Origin: Pseudolabrys sp.
GTDB taxonomy: Bacteria; Pseudomonadota; Alphaproteobacteria; Rhizobiales; Xanthobacteraceae
Direction: 5' to 3'
Assembly: GCA_022841665.1 (NCBI GenBank)
Contig: JALHRB010000024.1
Coordinates: 1 to 50,950, forward strand
Length of the DNA stretch: 50,950 nt
The stretch's first letter is position 1; each line of letters opens with the position of its first letter. Below are positions 1 through 7,915 of the stretch, piece by piece. The translations under genes were made by a program, and so were the position numbers. The notes below the pieces were generated by a model. It was not told where the DNA came from, ran no database searches, and saw only the letters and a list, made by a program, of their open reading frames with translations.

Positions 1-39
1 AATCCGGACAAGATCGTCAAGGCGACGATGGGGGCGTAG
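1..39 (+). CDS. C-terminal end of a probable peptidyl-prolyl cis-trans isomerase (partial)
   Basis: Only the last 12 codons are in the window, reading NPDKIVKATMGA and then TAG. The tail 'NPDKIVK' fits the C-terminus of cyclophilin-type peptidyl-prolyl isomerases. In alphaproteobacteria such a gene commonly lies just upstream of queA and tgt, as here. The identity is inferred mostly from this synteny; the sequence alone is too short to prove it. Confidence 0.5.
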   Translation, partial: NPDKIVKATMGA

Positions 40-43
40 GTTA

Positions 44-174
44 TCCCTCCCCTGAAAGGGGAGGGTCGACCGCCGCAGGCGGTCGGGGTGGGGTCATCTT
101 CGCAGCGAACGGCAAGCGACCCCCACCCGGCACGCTTCGCGTGCCGACCTCCCCCTTGCAGGGGGAGGTATAAG
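44..174. repeat. Composite palindromic intergenic repeat
   Basis: This gap before queA is built almost wholly of short inverted repeats. Seen in order: a CCTCCCCT/AGGGGAGG hairpin near 47-65, GACCGCC/GGCGGTC near 68-84, GGCACGC/GCGTGCC near 139-155, and CCTCCCCC/GGGGGAGG near 151-170. The two outer hairpins share the same core in opposite orientation, so the element as a whole can fold back on itself. Elements of this style recur between genes in Bradyrhizobium relatives. It may also act as terminator for the gene upstream. No coding capacity is convincing here. Confidence 0.7.
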
Positions 175-181
175 AAAAGAA

Positions 182-1297
182 ATGCGCACCGACCTGTTCG
201 ACTTCGACCTGCCCGCCGACCGCATCGCGCTGCGGCCGGTGCATCCGCGCGAGGCGGCGAAGCTGCTGGTGGTGAAACCGGGCGGAGGGCTCGACGACCG
301 CAGCGTCGGCGACCTGCCGGACCTGCTGCGCGCGGGCGACTGCCTGGTGGTCAACGACTCCAAGGTGATCGCGGCGCGGCTCAAGGGCCGGCGGATCGGG
401 CGCGGGGAGGCCGAACCGGCCATCGAAGCGACGCTCATCAAGCGCGTCGACGGCTCGACCTGGAAGGCCTTCATCCTCGGCGCCAAGAAAGTCCAGGTCG
501 GCGACACCCTGCGCTTCGGCGACGAGGGGCGCGTCTGTTTCCTCGGTCAGCTCGACGCTCAAGTTTCACATAAGGATGAGGGAGGGGAGGTAACCCTCTC
601 ATTTTCCTTCCATGGGCCGGTGCTGGACCAGGCGATCGCCGAGCGCGGCGACATGCCTTTGCCGCCCTATATCGCCTCCAAGCGCGCGCCCGACGACCGC
701 GACAAGGCCGACTACCAGACCGTCTTCGCCCATGACGAGGGCTCGGTGGCGGCGCCGACGGCCGGGCTGCATTTCACCGACGCGTTGCTGGCCAAGCTCG
801 CCGCGCGCGGGGTGGCGGTGCACAAGGTCACCCTGCATGTCGGCGCCGGCACCTTCCTGCCGGTGAAGGCCGAGGACACCGAAGGCCATAAGATGCATGC
901 CGAGTTCGGCTCGCTGTCGGCCGAGACGGCGGATGCCTTGAACGCGGCGCGCGCCAAGGGCGGGCGCATCGTGGCGGTCGGCTCGACCGCGCTGCGGCTG
1001 CTGGAAAGCGCGGCCGGCGAGGACGGCAAACTGAAAGCTTTTGCCGGCGAGACCGCGATCTTCATCACGCCCGGCTACCGCTTCAAGGCGGTGGACCTGA
1101 TGCTGACCAATTTCCATTTGCCGCGCTCGACGCTGTTCATGCTGGTGGCGGCCTTCAGCGGGCTGGACACGATGAAGCGGGCCTATGCGCATGCCATCCA
1201 GAACGGCTATCGGTTTTACTCTTACGGCGATGCCTGTTTGTTGCACCCAGCCTCTCGTGCCCCGGACGCGGTGCAGCACGAGCCGAAGGCGAAGTGA
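182..1297 (+). CDS. queA: S-adenosylmethionine:tRNA ribosyltransferase-isomerase QueA
   Basis: QueA transfers and isomerises the ribosyl group of S-adenosylmethionine onto 7-aminomethyl-7-deazaguanine in tRNA, giving epoxyqueuosine. It is a cytoplasmic enzyme of queuosine synthesis. The 371-residue protein has the usual family length and opens with the characteristic N-terminus '[16 protein letters not shown]'. Other family blocks are visible: '[13 protein letters not shown]', 'GDMPLPPYI', '[11 protein letters not shown]', 'LHVGAGTF' and '[13 protein letters not shown]'. The ATG at 182 directly follows a purine-rich stretch after the upstream repeat. tgt, which acts earlier in the same pathway, follows on the same strand, separated by a palindrome. 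Confidence 0.97.
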   Translation: MRTDLFDFDLPADRIALRPVHPREAAKLLVVKPGGGLDDRSVGDLPDLLRAGDCLVVNDSKVIAARLKGRRIGRGEAEPAIEATLIKRVDGSTWKAFILGAKKVQVGDTLRFGDEGRVCFLGQLDAQVSHKDEGGEVTLSFSFHGPVLDQAIAERGDMPLPPYIASKRAPDDRDKADYQTVFAHDEGSVAAPTAGLHFTDALLAKLAARGVAVHKVTLHVGAGTFLPVKAEDTEGHKMHAEFGSLSAETADALNAARAKGGRIVAVGSTALRLLESAAGEDGKLKAFAGETAIFITPGYRFKAVDLMLTNFHLPRSTLFMLVAAFSGLDTMKRAYAHAIQNGYRFYSYGDACLLHPASRAPDAVQHEPKAK

Positions 1298-1360
1298 TGC
1301 GCCGCAGATCCGGGGCCCAGCTTGCTGTTGAAGAAACCGGGGCCCCGGGTCTGCAGCGCA
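1298..1360. repeat. Long imperfect inverted repeat between queA and tgt
   Basis: The arm 1298-1319 (core CGCAGATCCGGGGCCC) pairs with 1339-1360 (core GGGGCCCCGGGTCTGC) with about two mismatches over some 21 bases, around a loop of about 20 bases. It begins directly after the queA stop codon. Similar GC-rich palindromes are dispersed between genes in Bradyrhizobium-type genomes. It may lower readthrough into tgt, but no T-tract follows, so I do not call it an intrinsic terminator. Confidence 0.65.
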
Positions 1361-1421
1361 CCACTAACGTGTTGCGCTGCGCCCGGGACACGAGTCAGTG
1401 CCAGTCTGCTAATAGTTGAAA

Positions 1422-2558
1422 ATGCACGAGCCCTTCTCCTTCACCCTGCACAAAACCGACGGCGCCGCCCGGCGCGGCGAATTCGTAACGCCGCACGGCG
1501 CGGTGCAGACGCCGGCCTTCATGCCGGTCGGCACGCAAGGCACGGTGAAGGGGCTGCATCCGGAGGACGTGGCGGAGACCGGCGCCGAGATCGTGCTCGG
1601 CAACACCTATCACCTGATGCTGCGGCCGGGGCCGGAGCGCATCGCCGCGCTCGGCGGCCTGCACACGTTCATGAACTGGGAAAAGCCCATCCTGACGGAC
1701 TCGGGCGGCTTCCAGGTGATGTCGCTCTCTCAGCTTAGAAAGCTGACCGAGCAGGGCGTCACCTTCCGTTCGCATCTCGACGGCACCATGTTCGAATTGA
1801 CGCCGGAGCGCGCCATCGAGATTCAGGCGCTGCTCGGCGCCGACATCTCCATGCAGCTCGACGAATGCCTGCGGCTGCCGGCGTCGCGCGACGAGATCAA
1901 GCGGGCGATGGAATTGTCGCTGCGCTGGGCCGAGCGCTCGCGCCGTGCGTTCGAGCCGTCAATGCGCGGAGGGCGAGCCCTCTTCGGCATCGTCCAGGGG
2001 GGTGACGATCTGGCCTTGCGCGCCGAGAGCGCGCGCGAATTGACCGGCATGGATTTCGAGGGCTACGCCATCGGCGGCCTGGCGGTGGGCGAGCCGCAAG
2101 ATGTGATGCTCAAGGTGGTCGAGGAGACCGCGCCGCAATTGCCGGCGGACAAGCCGCGTTACCTGATGGGCGTCGGCACGCCGCACGACTTGATCGAAGC
2201 CGTGGCGCGCGGCATCGACATGTTCGACTGCGTGATGCCGACCCGCAACGGCCGCCACGGCACGGCCTTCACGCGCTTCGGCGCCATCAACCTCGCCAAC
2301 GCGCGGCACGCCGACGACCGGCGCCCGCTCGACGGGACAAGCCCGCACGCCGCGGCGCGCAGCTATTCGCGCGCCTATCTGCACCACCTCACCAAGGCCA
2401 ACGAGATGCTCGGCCAGGTGCTGCTCTCGACCGTCAACCTGGCCTATTACCAGACGCTGATGACGGGGATGCGGGAGGCCATCGAGCAAGGGCGTTTCGG
2501 CGACTTCCGCGCGGAGACGATGGCGGGGTGGCAACGGGGGGATATTCCGGCGCGGTGA
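1422..2558 (+). CDS. tgt: Queuine/preQ1 tRNA-ribosyltransferase (tRNA-guanine transglycosylase)
   Basis: Tgt swaps guanine 34 of GUN-anticodon tRNAs for the queuosine precursor preQ1. Family motifs are present: 'FMPVGTQGTVKG', 'GNTYHLMLRPG', the substrate-site block 'TDSGGFQVMSL' with its Asp, 'GGLAVGE', and 'DMFDCVMPTRNGRHG' with the nucleophilic Asp. The ATG at 1422 is preferred to a TTG two codons upstream; neither has a strong ribosome-binding site. The product is 378 residues. Odd: the C-terminal zinc site, normally CxCxxC plus His, reads RRPLDGTSPHAAARSYSRAY, so the three cysteines are absent while 'SRAYLHHL' is kept. The enzyme is otherwise full length. Confidence 0.96.
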   Translation: MHEPFSFTLHKTDGAARRGEFVTPHGAVQTPAFMPVGTQGTVKGLHPEDVAETGAEIVLGNTYHLMLRPGPERIAALGGLHTFMNWEKPILTDSGGFQVMSLSQLRKLTEQGVTFRSHLDGTMFELTPERAIEIQALLGADISMQLDECLRLPASRDEIKRAMELSLRWAERSRRAFEPSMRGGRALFGIVQGGDDLALRAESARELTGMDFEGYAIGGLAVGEPQDVMLKVVEETAPQLPADKPRYLMGVGTPHDLIEAVARGIDMFDCVMPTRNGRHGTAFTRFGAINLANARHADDRRPLDGTSPHAAARSYSRAYLHHLTKANEMLGQVLLSTVNLAYYQTLMTGMREAIEQGRFGDFRAETMAGWQRGDIPAR

Positions 2559-2563
2559 GTATG

Positions 2564-2611
2564 ACCCTCATCCTGAGGAGGGTGCGCAGCGCCCGTCTCG
2601 AAGGATGAGGG
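2564..2611. repeat. Dispersed palindromic repeat after tgt
   Basis: ACCCTCATCCTGAGGAG at 2564-2580 and CTCGAAGGATGAGGG at about 2597-2611 form an imperfect inverted repeat around a GC-rich GCGCAGCGC loop. This sequence type (CTCATCCT...AGGATGAG) is a familiar intergenic repeat in Bradyrhizobium, Rhodopseudomonas and Afipia genomes. It sits six bases after the tgt stop codon and may also end its transcript. Confidence 0.75.
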
Positions 2612-2675
2612 CGGGACTGGGATTGTCACATGCCCAGGCCTTCGCTATCCCGGACGGCGACAGTCGGGAGAACAC

Positions 2676-3536
2676 ATGAATATCCACGCCGGTTTTCTCA
2701 ATCATCGCCGAAAGCCGCGTTTCAAGCTGCCGCCGGGCACCTGCGACGCCCATTGCCACGTGTTCGGGCCGGGGAGCCGCTTTCCCTACGCCCCGAACCG
2801 CCGCTACACGCCGGCCGACGCGCCGAAGGAAATGCTGCGCGCGCTACACGACCATCTCGGCATCGCGCGCGCGGTGATCGTGCAGGCGAGCTGCCACGGC
2901 ACCGACAACGCCGCCATGCTCGACTGCATTGCGTCCGACCCGCAGCGCTACCGCGGCGTCGCCATTGTCGACGACGGATTCACCGACAAGGATTTCGACG
3001 CGCTCGACAAGGGCGGCGTGCGCGGCGTGCGCTTCAACTTCGTCAAGCATCTCGGCGGCGCGCCCGACATGGCGGTGTTCGACCGCGTCATCGACCGTAT
3101 CAAGGGGCGCGGCTGGCACGTCGTGCTGCACATCGACGCGCCCGACATCGTTCCGCTGTCGGACATGATGCGCAAGCTGCCACTGCCCTTCATCGTCGAC
3201 CACCAGGGCCGGGTTCCCGCCAAAGATGGCGTCAACCAGCCGCCTCTCAAAGCGCTGCTCGAGCTCGCCAAGCTCGAAAACTGCTGGATCAAGGTGTGCG
3301 GCTCCGAACGCATCGACATGCCGCCCTACGACAAGGCGGTGCCGATCGCGCGCGCCATCGTCCGGGCGGCGCCCGAGCGCGTGCTGTGGGGCACCGATTT
3401 CCCGCACCCGAACGCCACCCACGAGGCCGACGAGGCCGACCTGGTCGACCTGGTGCCGCAATTCGCGCCCGAGGCGCTGGCGCAAAAGCGCGTGCTGGTG
3501 GACAATCCGGCCCGGCTCTATGGTTTTGGGCGCTGA
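2676..3536 (+). CDS. Amidohydrolase-2 family protein, 2-pyrone-4,6-dicarboxylate lactonase-like
   Basis: A 286-residue TIM-barrel metal-dependent hydrolase of the COG3618 / PF04909 family. The N-terminal metal motif reads 'CDAHCHVFGP' (about residues 25-34), the form seen in LigI-type lactonases. 'VLHIDAPD' and 'FIVDHQGR' carry further barrel-strand residues, and 'LWGTDFPHPN' supplies the conserved Asp near the C-terminus. LigI hydrolyses 2-pyrone-4,6-dicarboxylate in protocatechuate and syringate breakdown; relatives open other lactones, so the substrate here is open. It is followed after 30 bases by a solute-binding protein on the same strand, which suggests uptake and hydrolysis of a small carboxylated or aromatic-derived compound. 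Confidence 0.8.
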   Translation: MNIHAGFLNHRRKPRFKLPPGTCDAHCHVFGPGSRFPYAPNRRYTPADAPKEMLRALHDHLGIARAVIVQASCHGTDNAAMLDCIASDPQRYRGVAIVDDGFTDKDFDALDKGGVRGVRFNFVKHLGGAPDMAVFDRVIDRIKGRGWHVVLHIDAPDIVPLSDMMRKLPLPFIVDHQGRVPAKDGVNQPPLKALLELAKLENCWIKVCGSERIDMPPYDKAVPIARAIVRAAPERVLWGTDFPHPNATHEADEADLVDLVPQFAPEALAQKRVLVDNPARLYGFGR

Positions 3537-3566
3537 CAAGAAAATATTTCATTGGAGGAACGCACG

Positions 3567-4556
3567 ATGGGCAAGGGACTTTTCAATTTCACGCGCCGGG
3601 CGCTGCCCGGGATATTCGCGCTCGCGCTGGCGGGGCTGCTGCCGGCGGGCCAGGCGCAGGCCGCCTGGCCGGAAAAGCCGATCAGGCTCGTGCTGCCGTT
3701 CGGCGCCGGCGGCGTCGCCGACGTCACCTCGCGCATCATGGCCGACAAGCTCACCGAGAAGCTCGGCCAGCGCGTCGTGATCGAGAACATGCCGGGCCCC
3801 GGCGGCATCAATGCCGCGCGCGCCGTCACCAGCGCTGCGCCCGACGGCTACACAATGGGGCTGGTCACCAACGGCACCGCGATCAGCGTCGCGGCGTTCA
3901 AGGCGCTGCCGTTCGACCCGGTCAAGGACTTCGAGATGGTCTCGACGCTCGGCCTGTTCGACCTGGTGTTCGCGGTCAACGCGGCGTCCGAGTACAAGAC
4001 GCTCGGCGATTTCATCAAGGCGGCGAAGGCCAACCCGGGCAAGCTCAACATCGGCACCATCGCGGTCGGCGGCACGCAGAATCTCGGCGCCGAACTGTTC
4101 AAGTCGATGGCCGACCTCAACGTCGTGATCGTGCCGTACAAGAACTCGCCCGAAATCGTCGTGGCGCTGTTGCGCAACGACGTGCAGATGCTGGTCGAGT
4201 TCCCGCCGGCGATCCAGGGCCAGGTCAACGACGGCAAGCTCAAGGTGCTGGCGTCGTCCTCGCCCAAGCGCGCAGCGGGATCGAGCGTTCCGACCGTCGA
4301 TGAGGCGGGCGTGAAGGGCTACGAGGTGGAGTCCTGGAACGGCGTATTCGCGCCCAAGGGCACGCCGAAGGAAGCCATCGACAAGATGAACAAGGCCATG
4401 CACGAAGTGCTGGCGCTGCCCGACGTGAAGGCCAACTTCGCCAAGGTCGGCGTCACCGCGCAGGCGAGCACGCCGGACGAACTGATGAAGCGGCTGACCG
4501 CCGACATCAAGAAGTGGAACGCGGTCATCGACAAGGCCGGCATCGAGCGCAAGTAA
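3567..4556 (+). CDS. Bug-family (TctC-type) periplasmic solute-binding protein
   Basis: An extracytoplasmic receptor of the tripartite tricarboxylate transporter family, which binds carboxylates or related small anions. Residues 1-30 form a signal peptide (basic TRR, hydrophobic FALALAGLLPAG, AQAA cleavage region). The mature part shows the Bug signatures 'WPEKPIRLVLPFGAGG', 'VIENMPGPGGINAA' and 'APDGYT'. The ATG at 3567 is chosen because a clean GGAGG lies at 3554-3558; a TTG further upstream would overlap that site. The product is 329 residues. No TctA or TctB membrane genes are nearby, so this is an orphan receptor, as is common in proteobacteria with many Bug paralogues. The upstream lactonase-like gene is probably co-transcribed. 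Confidence 0.92.
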   Translation: MGKGLFNFTRRALPGIFALALAGLLPAGQAQAAWPEKPIRLVLPFGAGGVADVTSRIMADKLTEKLGQRVVIENMPGPGGINAARAVTSAAPDGYTMGLVTNGTAISVAAFKALPFDPVKDFEMVSTLGLFDLVFAVNAASEYKTLGDFIKAAKANPGKLNIGTIAVGGTQNLGAELFKSMADLNVVIVPYKNSPEIVVALLRNDVQMLVEFPPAIQGQVNDGKLKVLASSSPKRAAGSSVPTVDEAGVKGYEVESWNGVFAPKGTPKEAIDKMNKAMHEVLALPDVKANFAKVGVTAQASTPDELMKRLTADIKKWNAVIDKAGIERK

Positions 4557-4613
4557 CGCCGGCCGGCGTCACGAGACGAAGGCGGGGACGGAGCGATCCG
4601 TCCCCGTTCTGCC

Positions 4614-5258
4614 ATGTGGACGACCCCGATCGACCTTTATTGCGAGCGCCTCGGCCCGTCCTTCTGGGCGGAGCCGGTCAACGCGCTGAGCAACGCCGCC
4701 TTCCTCATCGCGGCCTGGGCCGCCTTCGTGCTGTGGCGGCGCGAGGGGCGGGGCGATCTCGCCATCCTCGCGCTGATCCTGGTGGCGGCGGCGGTCGGGC
4801 TCGGCTCGTTCGCGTTCCACACGTGGGCGACGCGCGGCGCCATGCTGCTCGACGTCATCCCGATCGGCATTTTCATCTATGGCTATTTCCTGCTGGCCCT
4901 GCGGCGCTTCCTCAAGCTGTCATGGCCTTGGTCGCTCGCCCTGCTGGCCGGCTTCATCCTGCTGTCGAACGGTCTGGCGTCGCTGGTGCCGCGTGCGGTG
5001 CTCAACGGGTCGTCGGGTTATTTCCCGGCGCTGGCCGCGCTGATCGCGATCGGCTGGATGGTGCGGGCGCGGCCGGCCGGGCAGGCCATGCTGATCGCGG
5101 CGGCGGCTTTCACGGCCGCGCTGGTCCTGCGCATCGTCGACCTTGACGTCTGCGGCGCACTGCCCGTGGGCACCCATTTCCTCTGGCACATCCTCAACGC
5201 CGTCGTGCTCTACGCGGTGCTGCGCGGGGCCATCCGCGACAAGGCGTCGGTGCGTTAA
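4614..5258 (+). CDS. Ceramidase-family (CREST superfamily) integral membrane hydrolase
   Basis: The 214-residue protein has about seven hydrophobic segments. Its conserved pieces match alkaline-ceramidase-type CREST proteins: 'DLYCERLGPSFWAEPVNALSN' at the N-terminus, 'GSFAFHTWAT' (Ser and His), 'DVIPIGIFIY' (Asp), and 'HFLWHILNA' near the C-terminus with the last His pair. In the family these residues form a zinc site that cleaves amides. Bacterial members are mostly of unknown substrate, so ceramide hydrolysis is not implied. Its stop codon overlaps the stop of the convergent flavoprotein gene by four bases. Confidence 0.8.
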   Translation: MWTTPIDLYCERLGPSFWAEPVNALSNAAFLIAAWAAFVLWRREGRGDLAILALILVAAAVGLGSFAFHTWATRGAMLLDVIPIGIFIYGYFLLALRRFLKLSWPWSLALLAGFILLSNGLASLVPRAVLNGSSGYFPALAALIAIGWMVRARPAGQAMLIAAAAFTAALVLRIVDLDVCGALPVGTHFLWHILNAVVLYAVLRGAIRDKASVR

Positions 5259-6436
5259 GGCCCGCCGTAGAGCCAGGCGATGCCGTCGTAAGCCTGCTCG
5301 GTGGTGCGGCCGCCGACCGCCATGTCGCGCAATTCGGCGGCGACGCCGCGCGCGTGATAGAACTCGCCATAGACGCGCGCCATGATCTGCGTGCGGCCCG
5401 TGCGCAGATAGCGCTCGTTCTGGTAGGCCTGGAAGGCGGCCGGCAAGTTGTCGGGCTGCGCCGCAACCTTTTCCGCCAGCACGATGGCGTCCTCGGTCGC
5501 CATGCAGGCGCCTTGCGCGAGATATTGCAGCATCGGATGCGCGGCGTCGCCCAAAAGCGTGACGCGGTTCGACGACCAGTTCTTCACCGGCTCGCGGTCG
5601 CACAGCACCCACAGGCGCCAGGTCTCGATGCGCTCCAAGAGACGCTTGACCTGCGGCACCTGCATGTCGAAGTGCTTCCACAGCACCTCCTTGCTGCCTT
5701 CCGCGTTCCAGCCTTCCTCGTAATGGTCGGAATGGAAGACGGCGACCAGGTTGAACAGCTCGCCGCGGCGCAGCGGGTAATGCACGAAGTGCGCGCGCGG
5801 GCCGGCCCAGAGCACGACTTCGGGCCGCCACAGGTCGTCCGGCACCTGATCGCGGCGCAGCACGGCGCGGTAGGCGATGTGGCCGGAGACGCGCGGCTTG
5901 CCGTCGCCGACCAGACGCTCGCGGATCGCCGACCACATGCCGTCGCAGCCGATCAGCGCGCGGCCTTCGGCGGTCTCGCCGTTGTTGAGCAGAACCGAGA
6001 CGCGGTCGCCGTGGTCCTCGTAGGACTCGACCTTGCGGCTGGTCTCGAGCGTGATCAGGTTCGAGCTCTGGCAGGCCTTGAGGAAAGCACCGTGGATGTC
6101 GGCGCGGTGGGTGACGCCGTAAGGTTGGCCGAAGCGCTGCGAGAATTTCTCGTCGAGCGGAATGCGGGCAATGAGCTTGCCGGTGAGCGCGTCGCGCATC
6201 TCCTGCGCCGGCGGGATGTGGGCGTCGGCGAGCACGGCGTCCTTGAGGCCGACCTTCTCCAGCACGCGGAAGATGTTGGGGCCGAGCTGAATGCCGGCGC
6301 CGACCTCGCGGAATTCGCTCGACTGCTCGAACAGGCGGACCGGTAAGCCCTTGTGCGCGAGCGCGTAGGCCGTGATGAGCCCGCCGATGCCGCCGCCGGA
6401 GATCAGGAAGGGGGCCTGGCCGTTGCCCTGCGCCAT
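5255..6436 (-). CDS. FAD-dependent aromatic monooxygenase, 3-hydroxybenzoate 6-hydroxylase-like
   Basis: A 393-residue single-component flavoprotein hydroxylase (group A). Seen: the FAD dinucleotide motif 'ISGGGIGG' at residues 12-19, 'VGAGIQLGPN', the middle motif 'IGCDGMWSAIR' (DG motif) and the FAD-ribityl motif 'LLGDAAHPMLQYLAQGA' with 'EDA'. The stretch 'DREPVKNW' through 'GDAAHPMLQYL', and the C-terminal 'DGIAWLYGG', resemble 3-hydroxybenzoate 6-hydroxylases, which make gentisate using NADH and O2. Salicylate-type or other substrates remain possible. GAGG lies eight bases before the ATG. No gentisate ring-cleavage gene is in the window. Confidence 0.82.
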   Translation of the reverse strand: MAQGNGQAPFLISGGGIGGLITAYALAHKGLPVRLFEQSSEFREVGAGIQLGPNIFRVLEKVGLKDAVLADAHIPPAQEMRDALTGKLIARIPLDEKFSQRFGQPYGVTHRADIHGAFLKACQSSNLITLETSRKVESYEDHGDRVSVLLNNGETAEGRALIGCDGMWSAIRERLVGDGKPRVSGHIAYRAVLRRDQVPDDLWRPEVVLWAGPRAHFVHYPLRRGELFNLVAVFHSDHYEEGWNAEGSKEVLWKHFDMQVPQVKRLLERIETWRLWVLCDREPVKNWSSNRVTLLGDAAHPMLQYLAQGACMATEDAIVLAEKVAAQPDNLPAAFQAYQNERYLRTGRTQIMARVYGEFYHARGVAAELRDMAVGGRTTEQAYDGIAWLYGGP

Positions 6437-6554
6437 GGGGGTTACCTCAGTGTTCTTGGGGGGTTAGGTCCGCGTGGCGGCGACCATAAATCCTGCCGCG
6501 GCCGGACGCAAAGCGCGTCATGCGCACAACGCATGCGCGCAAGGCATGCGCGAT

Positions 6555-6583
6555 AGAAAAGCCCGCCGGTGGGGCCGGCGGGC
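6555..6583 (-). terminator. Rho-independent terminator of the CHRD gene
   Basis: Read on the minus strand, GCCCGCCGG and CCGGCGGGC form a perfect nine-base-pair stem with a five-base loop, followed directly by TTTT. It lies about 30 bases after the stop of the CHRD-domain gene. Confidence 0.8.
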
Positions 6584-6611
6584 GAGGGGATTTGCGGGAC
6601 TTAGACGCGGC

Positions 6612-7052
6612 TTACTTGAGCACCTGGCCGCGGATCTCGCCGGCCTTGTGGGCGTCGGTATGAATATTCACGTACCAGCGGCCGGCCATCAGGTCGGCGG
6701 CCTGCGGGTCGGTGAGGGTGGCCGAGCCCTCGAACGGGCTCTTGGCGGTGGCGCCAGCGAAGATCGGCACCGCGACGCCGCCGTTCTTGCCGGCTTCGGC
6801 GGCGTGGAAATGGGCGGCGGTGGGCGGGCCGGACAGGCCCGTGAACGTGCCCTTCCAGCTCAGCTTCTTGCTGGCCGGGTCATAGGTGAGGGTGACGGCG
6901 CCCGAGCCCTTGCTGTCGGTGGGCGGGACCTCGTTGGACGCCTTCAGATCGGCCTTCAGGTCGATGGCGCTGGCGATCGACGGCGCGCCCAAAACGAGCG
7001 CGGCGGCGCAGGCGACGGCGGCCAGCATGGACCGCACGGAAAAGGTGGTCAT
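6612..7052 (-). CDS. Exported CHRD-domain protein
   Basis: A 146-residue protein with an N-terminal signal peptide (FSVRSMLAAVACAAALVLG...ASA, residues 4-29) and one CHRD domain (about residues 32-145). Typical CHRD pieces are 'LKASNEVPPTDSKGSGAVTLTYD', cut here to its core, 'AAHFHAAEAGKNG' and 'WYVNIHTDAHKAGEIRGQ'. CHRD domains occur in chordin and in many secreted bacterial proteins, and their role in bacteria is not established. The ATG at 7052 is preferred because GGAGGAG lies just upstream; the longer frame would add 16 unlikely residues. It has its own terminator and is probably monocistronic. Confidence 0.88.
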   Translation of the reverse strand: MTTFSVRSMLAAVACAAALVLGAPSIASAIDLKADLKASNEVPPTDSKGSGAVTLTYDPASKKLSWKGTFTGLSGPPTAAHFHAAEAGKNGGVAVPIFAGATAKSPFEGSATLTDPQAADLMAGRWYVNIHTDAHKAGEIRGQVLK

Positions 7053-7133
7053 GTGTGCTCCTCCCTGGCGGGGCGCGGTGACGCCCCGCAAAGACAACAC
7101 CCGCAGCCTAGCAGCTATTCCGGCACCGCCCGT

Positions 7134-7331
7134 TCACGGTCCGGTCAGCGGGATGGCGGTGGAGGAGGCTTCTCCACAGGCGTCGCATTCCCAGTGGTGG
7201 CGGATTTCGCCGCCCTCGACGAACTCCGAGCAGACGGGCGCGACCATCCAATCGCCGCAATGCGGGCAGCGCGCCGGCGCGGCGAAGGCGCGGATCGATG
7301 AGAGCTCAGCCGCGTGAACTTGAAGCTGCAT
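7134..7331 (-). CDS. Small zinc-ribbon-like protein, function unknown
   Basis: A 65-residue protein with two CxxC pairs, CPHCGDW and WECDACG, separated by about 27 residues. This is the layout of a treble-clef or zinc-ribbon metal site. The ATG is preceded by a strong AGGAGG six bases upstream, which supports a real gene. Short proteins of this kind are common in rhizobia as uncharacterised families. No partner is evident. Confidence 0.7.
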   Translation of the reverse strand: MQLQVHAAELSSIRAFAAPARCPHCGDWMVAPVCSEFVEGGEIRHHWECDACGEASSTAIPLTGP

Positions 7332-7564
7332 GTCTCGGCCTCCTGCGTCGAACCCAACCCCTCGAGCATGTTGCCTAGAGGCAGATCATGGCGGCGCTTA
7401 GACCGTGCGGTGAAGGTCCGGTGACAAGACCGAAAAGCTTTCGTGACGCGGCCCGCCGCGTGCAGCGCACAAAGGAGGGTCCCGCGCGGGCGAGGCTCAG
7501 CCGGCGAACAGGACGACGCTGCGGAGCGAGCAAAAATTGCCCCTTCGCAAAACGCGCGCGGCGC

Positions 7565-7747
7565 CTAGCCCGCCTGCTTGAAGGCGATGCCTTCCAGCCA
7601 TTCCTGATTTTGCGCGACCGAGAGCAGGCCGTCGCGCATGGCGGTCAGCCGCTCGTACTCGGCGCCCGTGATCATGGGGTCCCTGGCGCGCGCGTCGCAT
7701 TGCGCCGCCCAGCGCCGCAGCTCGGCGGGGTTAAGATTGGTGTTCAT
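7565..7747 (-). CDS. Small hypothetical protein, 60 residues
   Basis: The frame opens further upstream, but the ATG at 7747 is favoured because GGGAGG lies a few bases before it. The product MNTNLNPAELRRWAAQCDAR... is predicted to be mostly helical, with charged pairs (LRRW, CDARARD, YERLTAMRDGLL) and no membrane segment. It has the look of a small conserved soluble protein of rhizobia, but I do not recognise a function. Confidence 0.6.
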   Translation of the reverse strand: MNTNLNPAELRRWAAQCDARARDPMITGAEYERLTAMRDGLLSVAQNQEWLEGIAFKQAG

Positions 7748-7915
7748 GGACGAACCTCCCGGCGAAGCTCGACTGCTCTTGGCGGGAGCAGAATGCGCGG
7801 CGGGCCGGGAAGGTTCCTGCCGCCCCGGGCGGAAGCGGGCAGGCCGCACGGGTTTGCCAATCGTCGCGGTCTAATGCTAGCCATCCGCCCGATGGCAACG
7901 GCACAGGCGGGAAGA

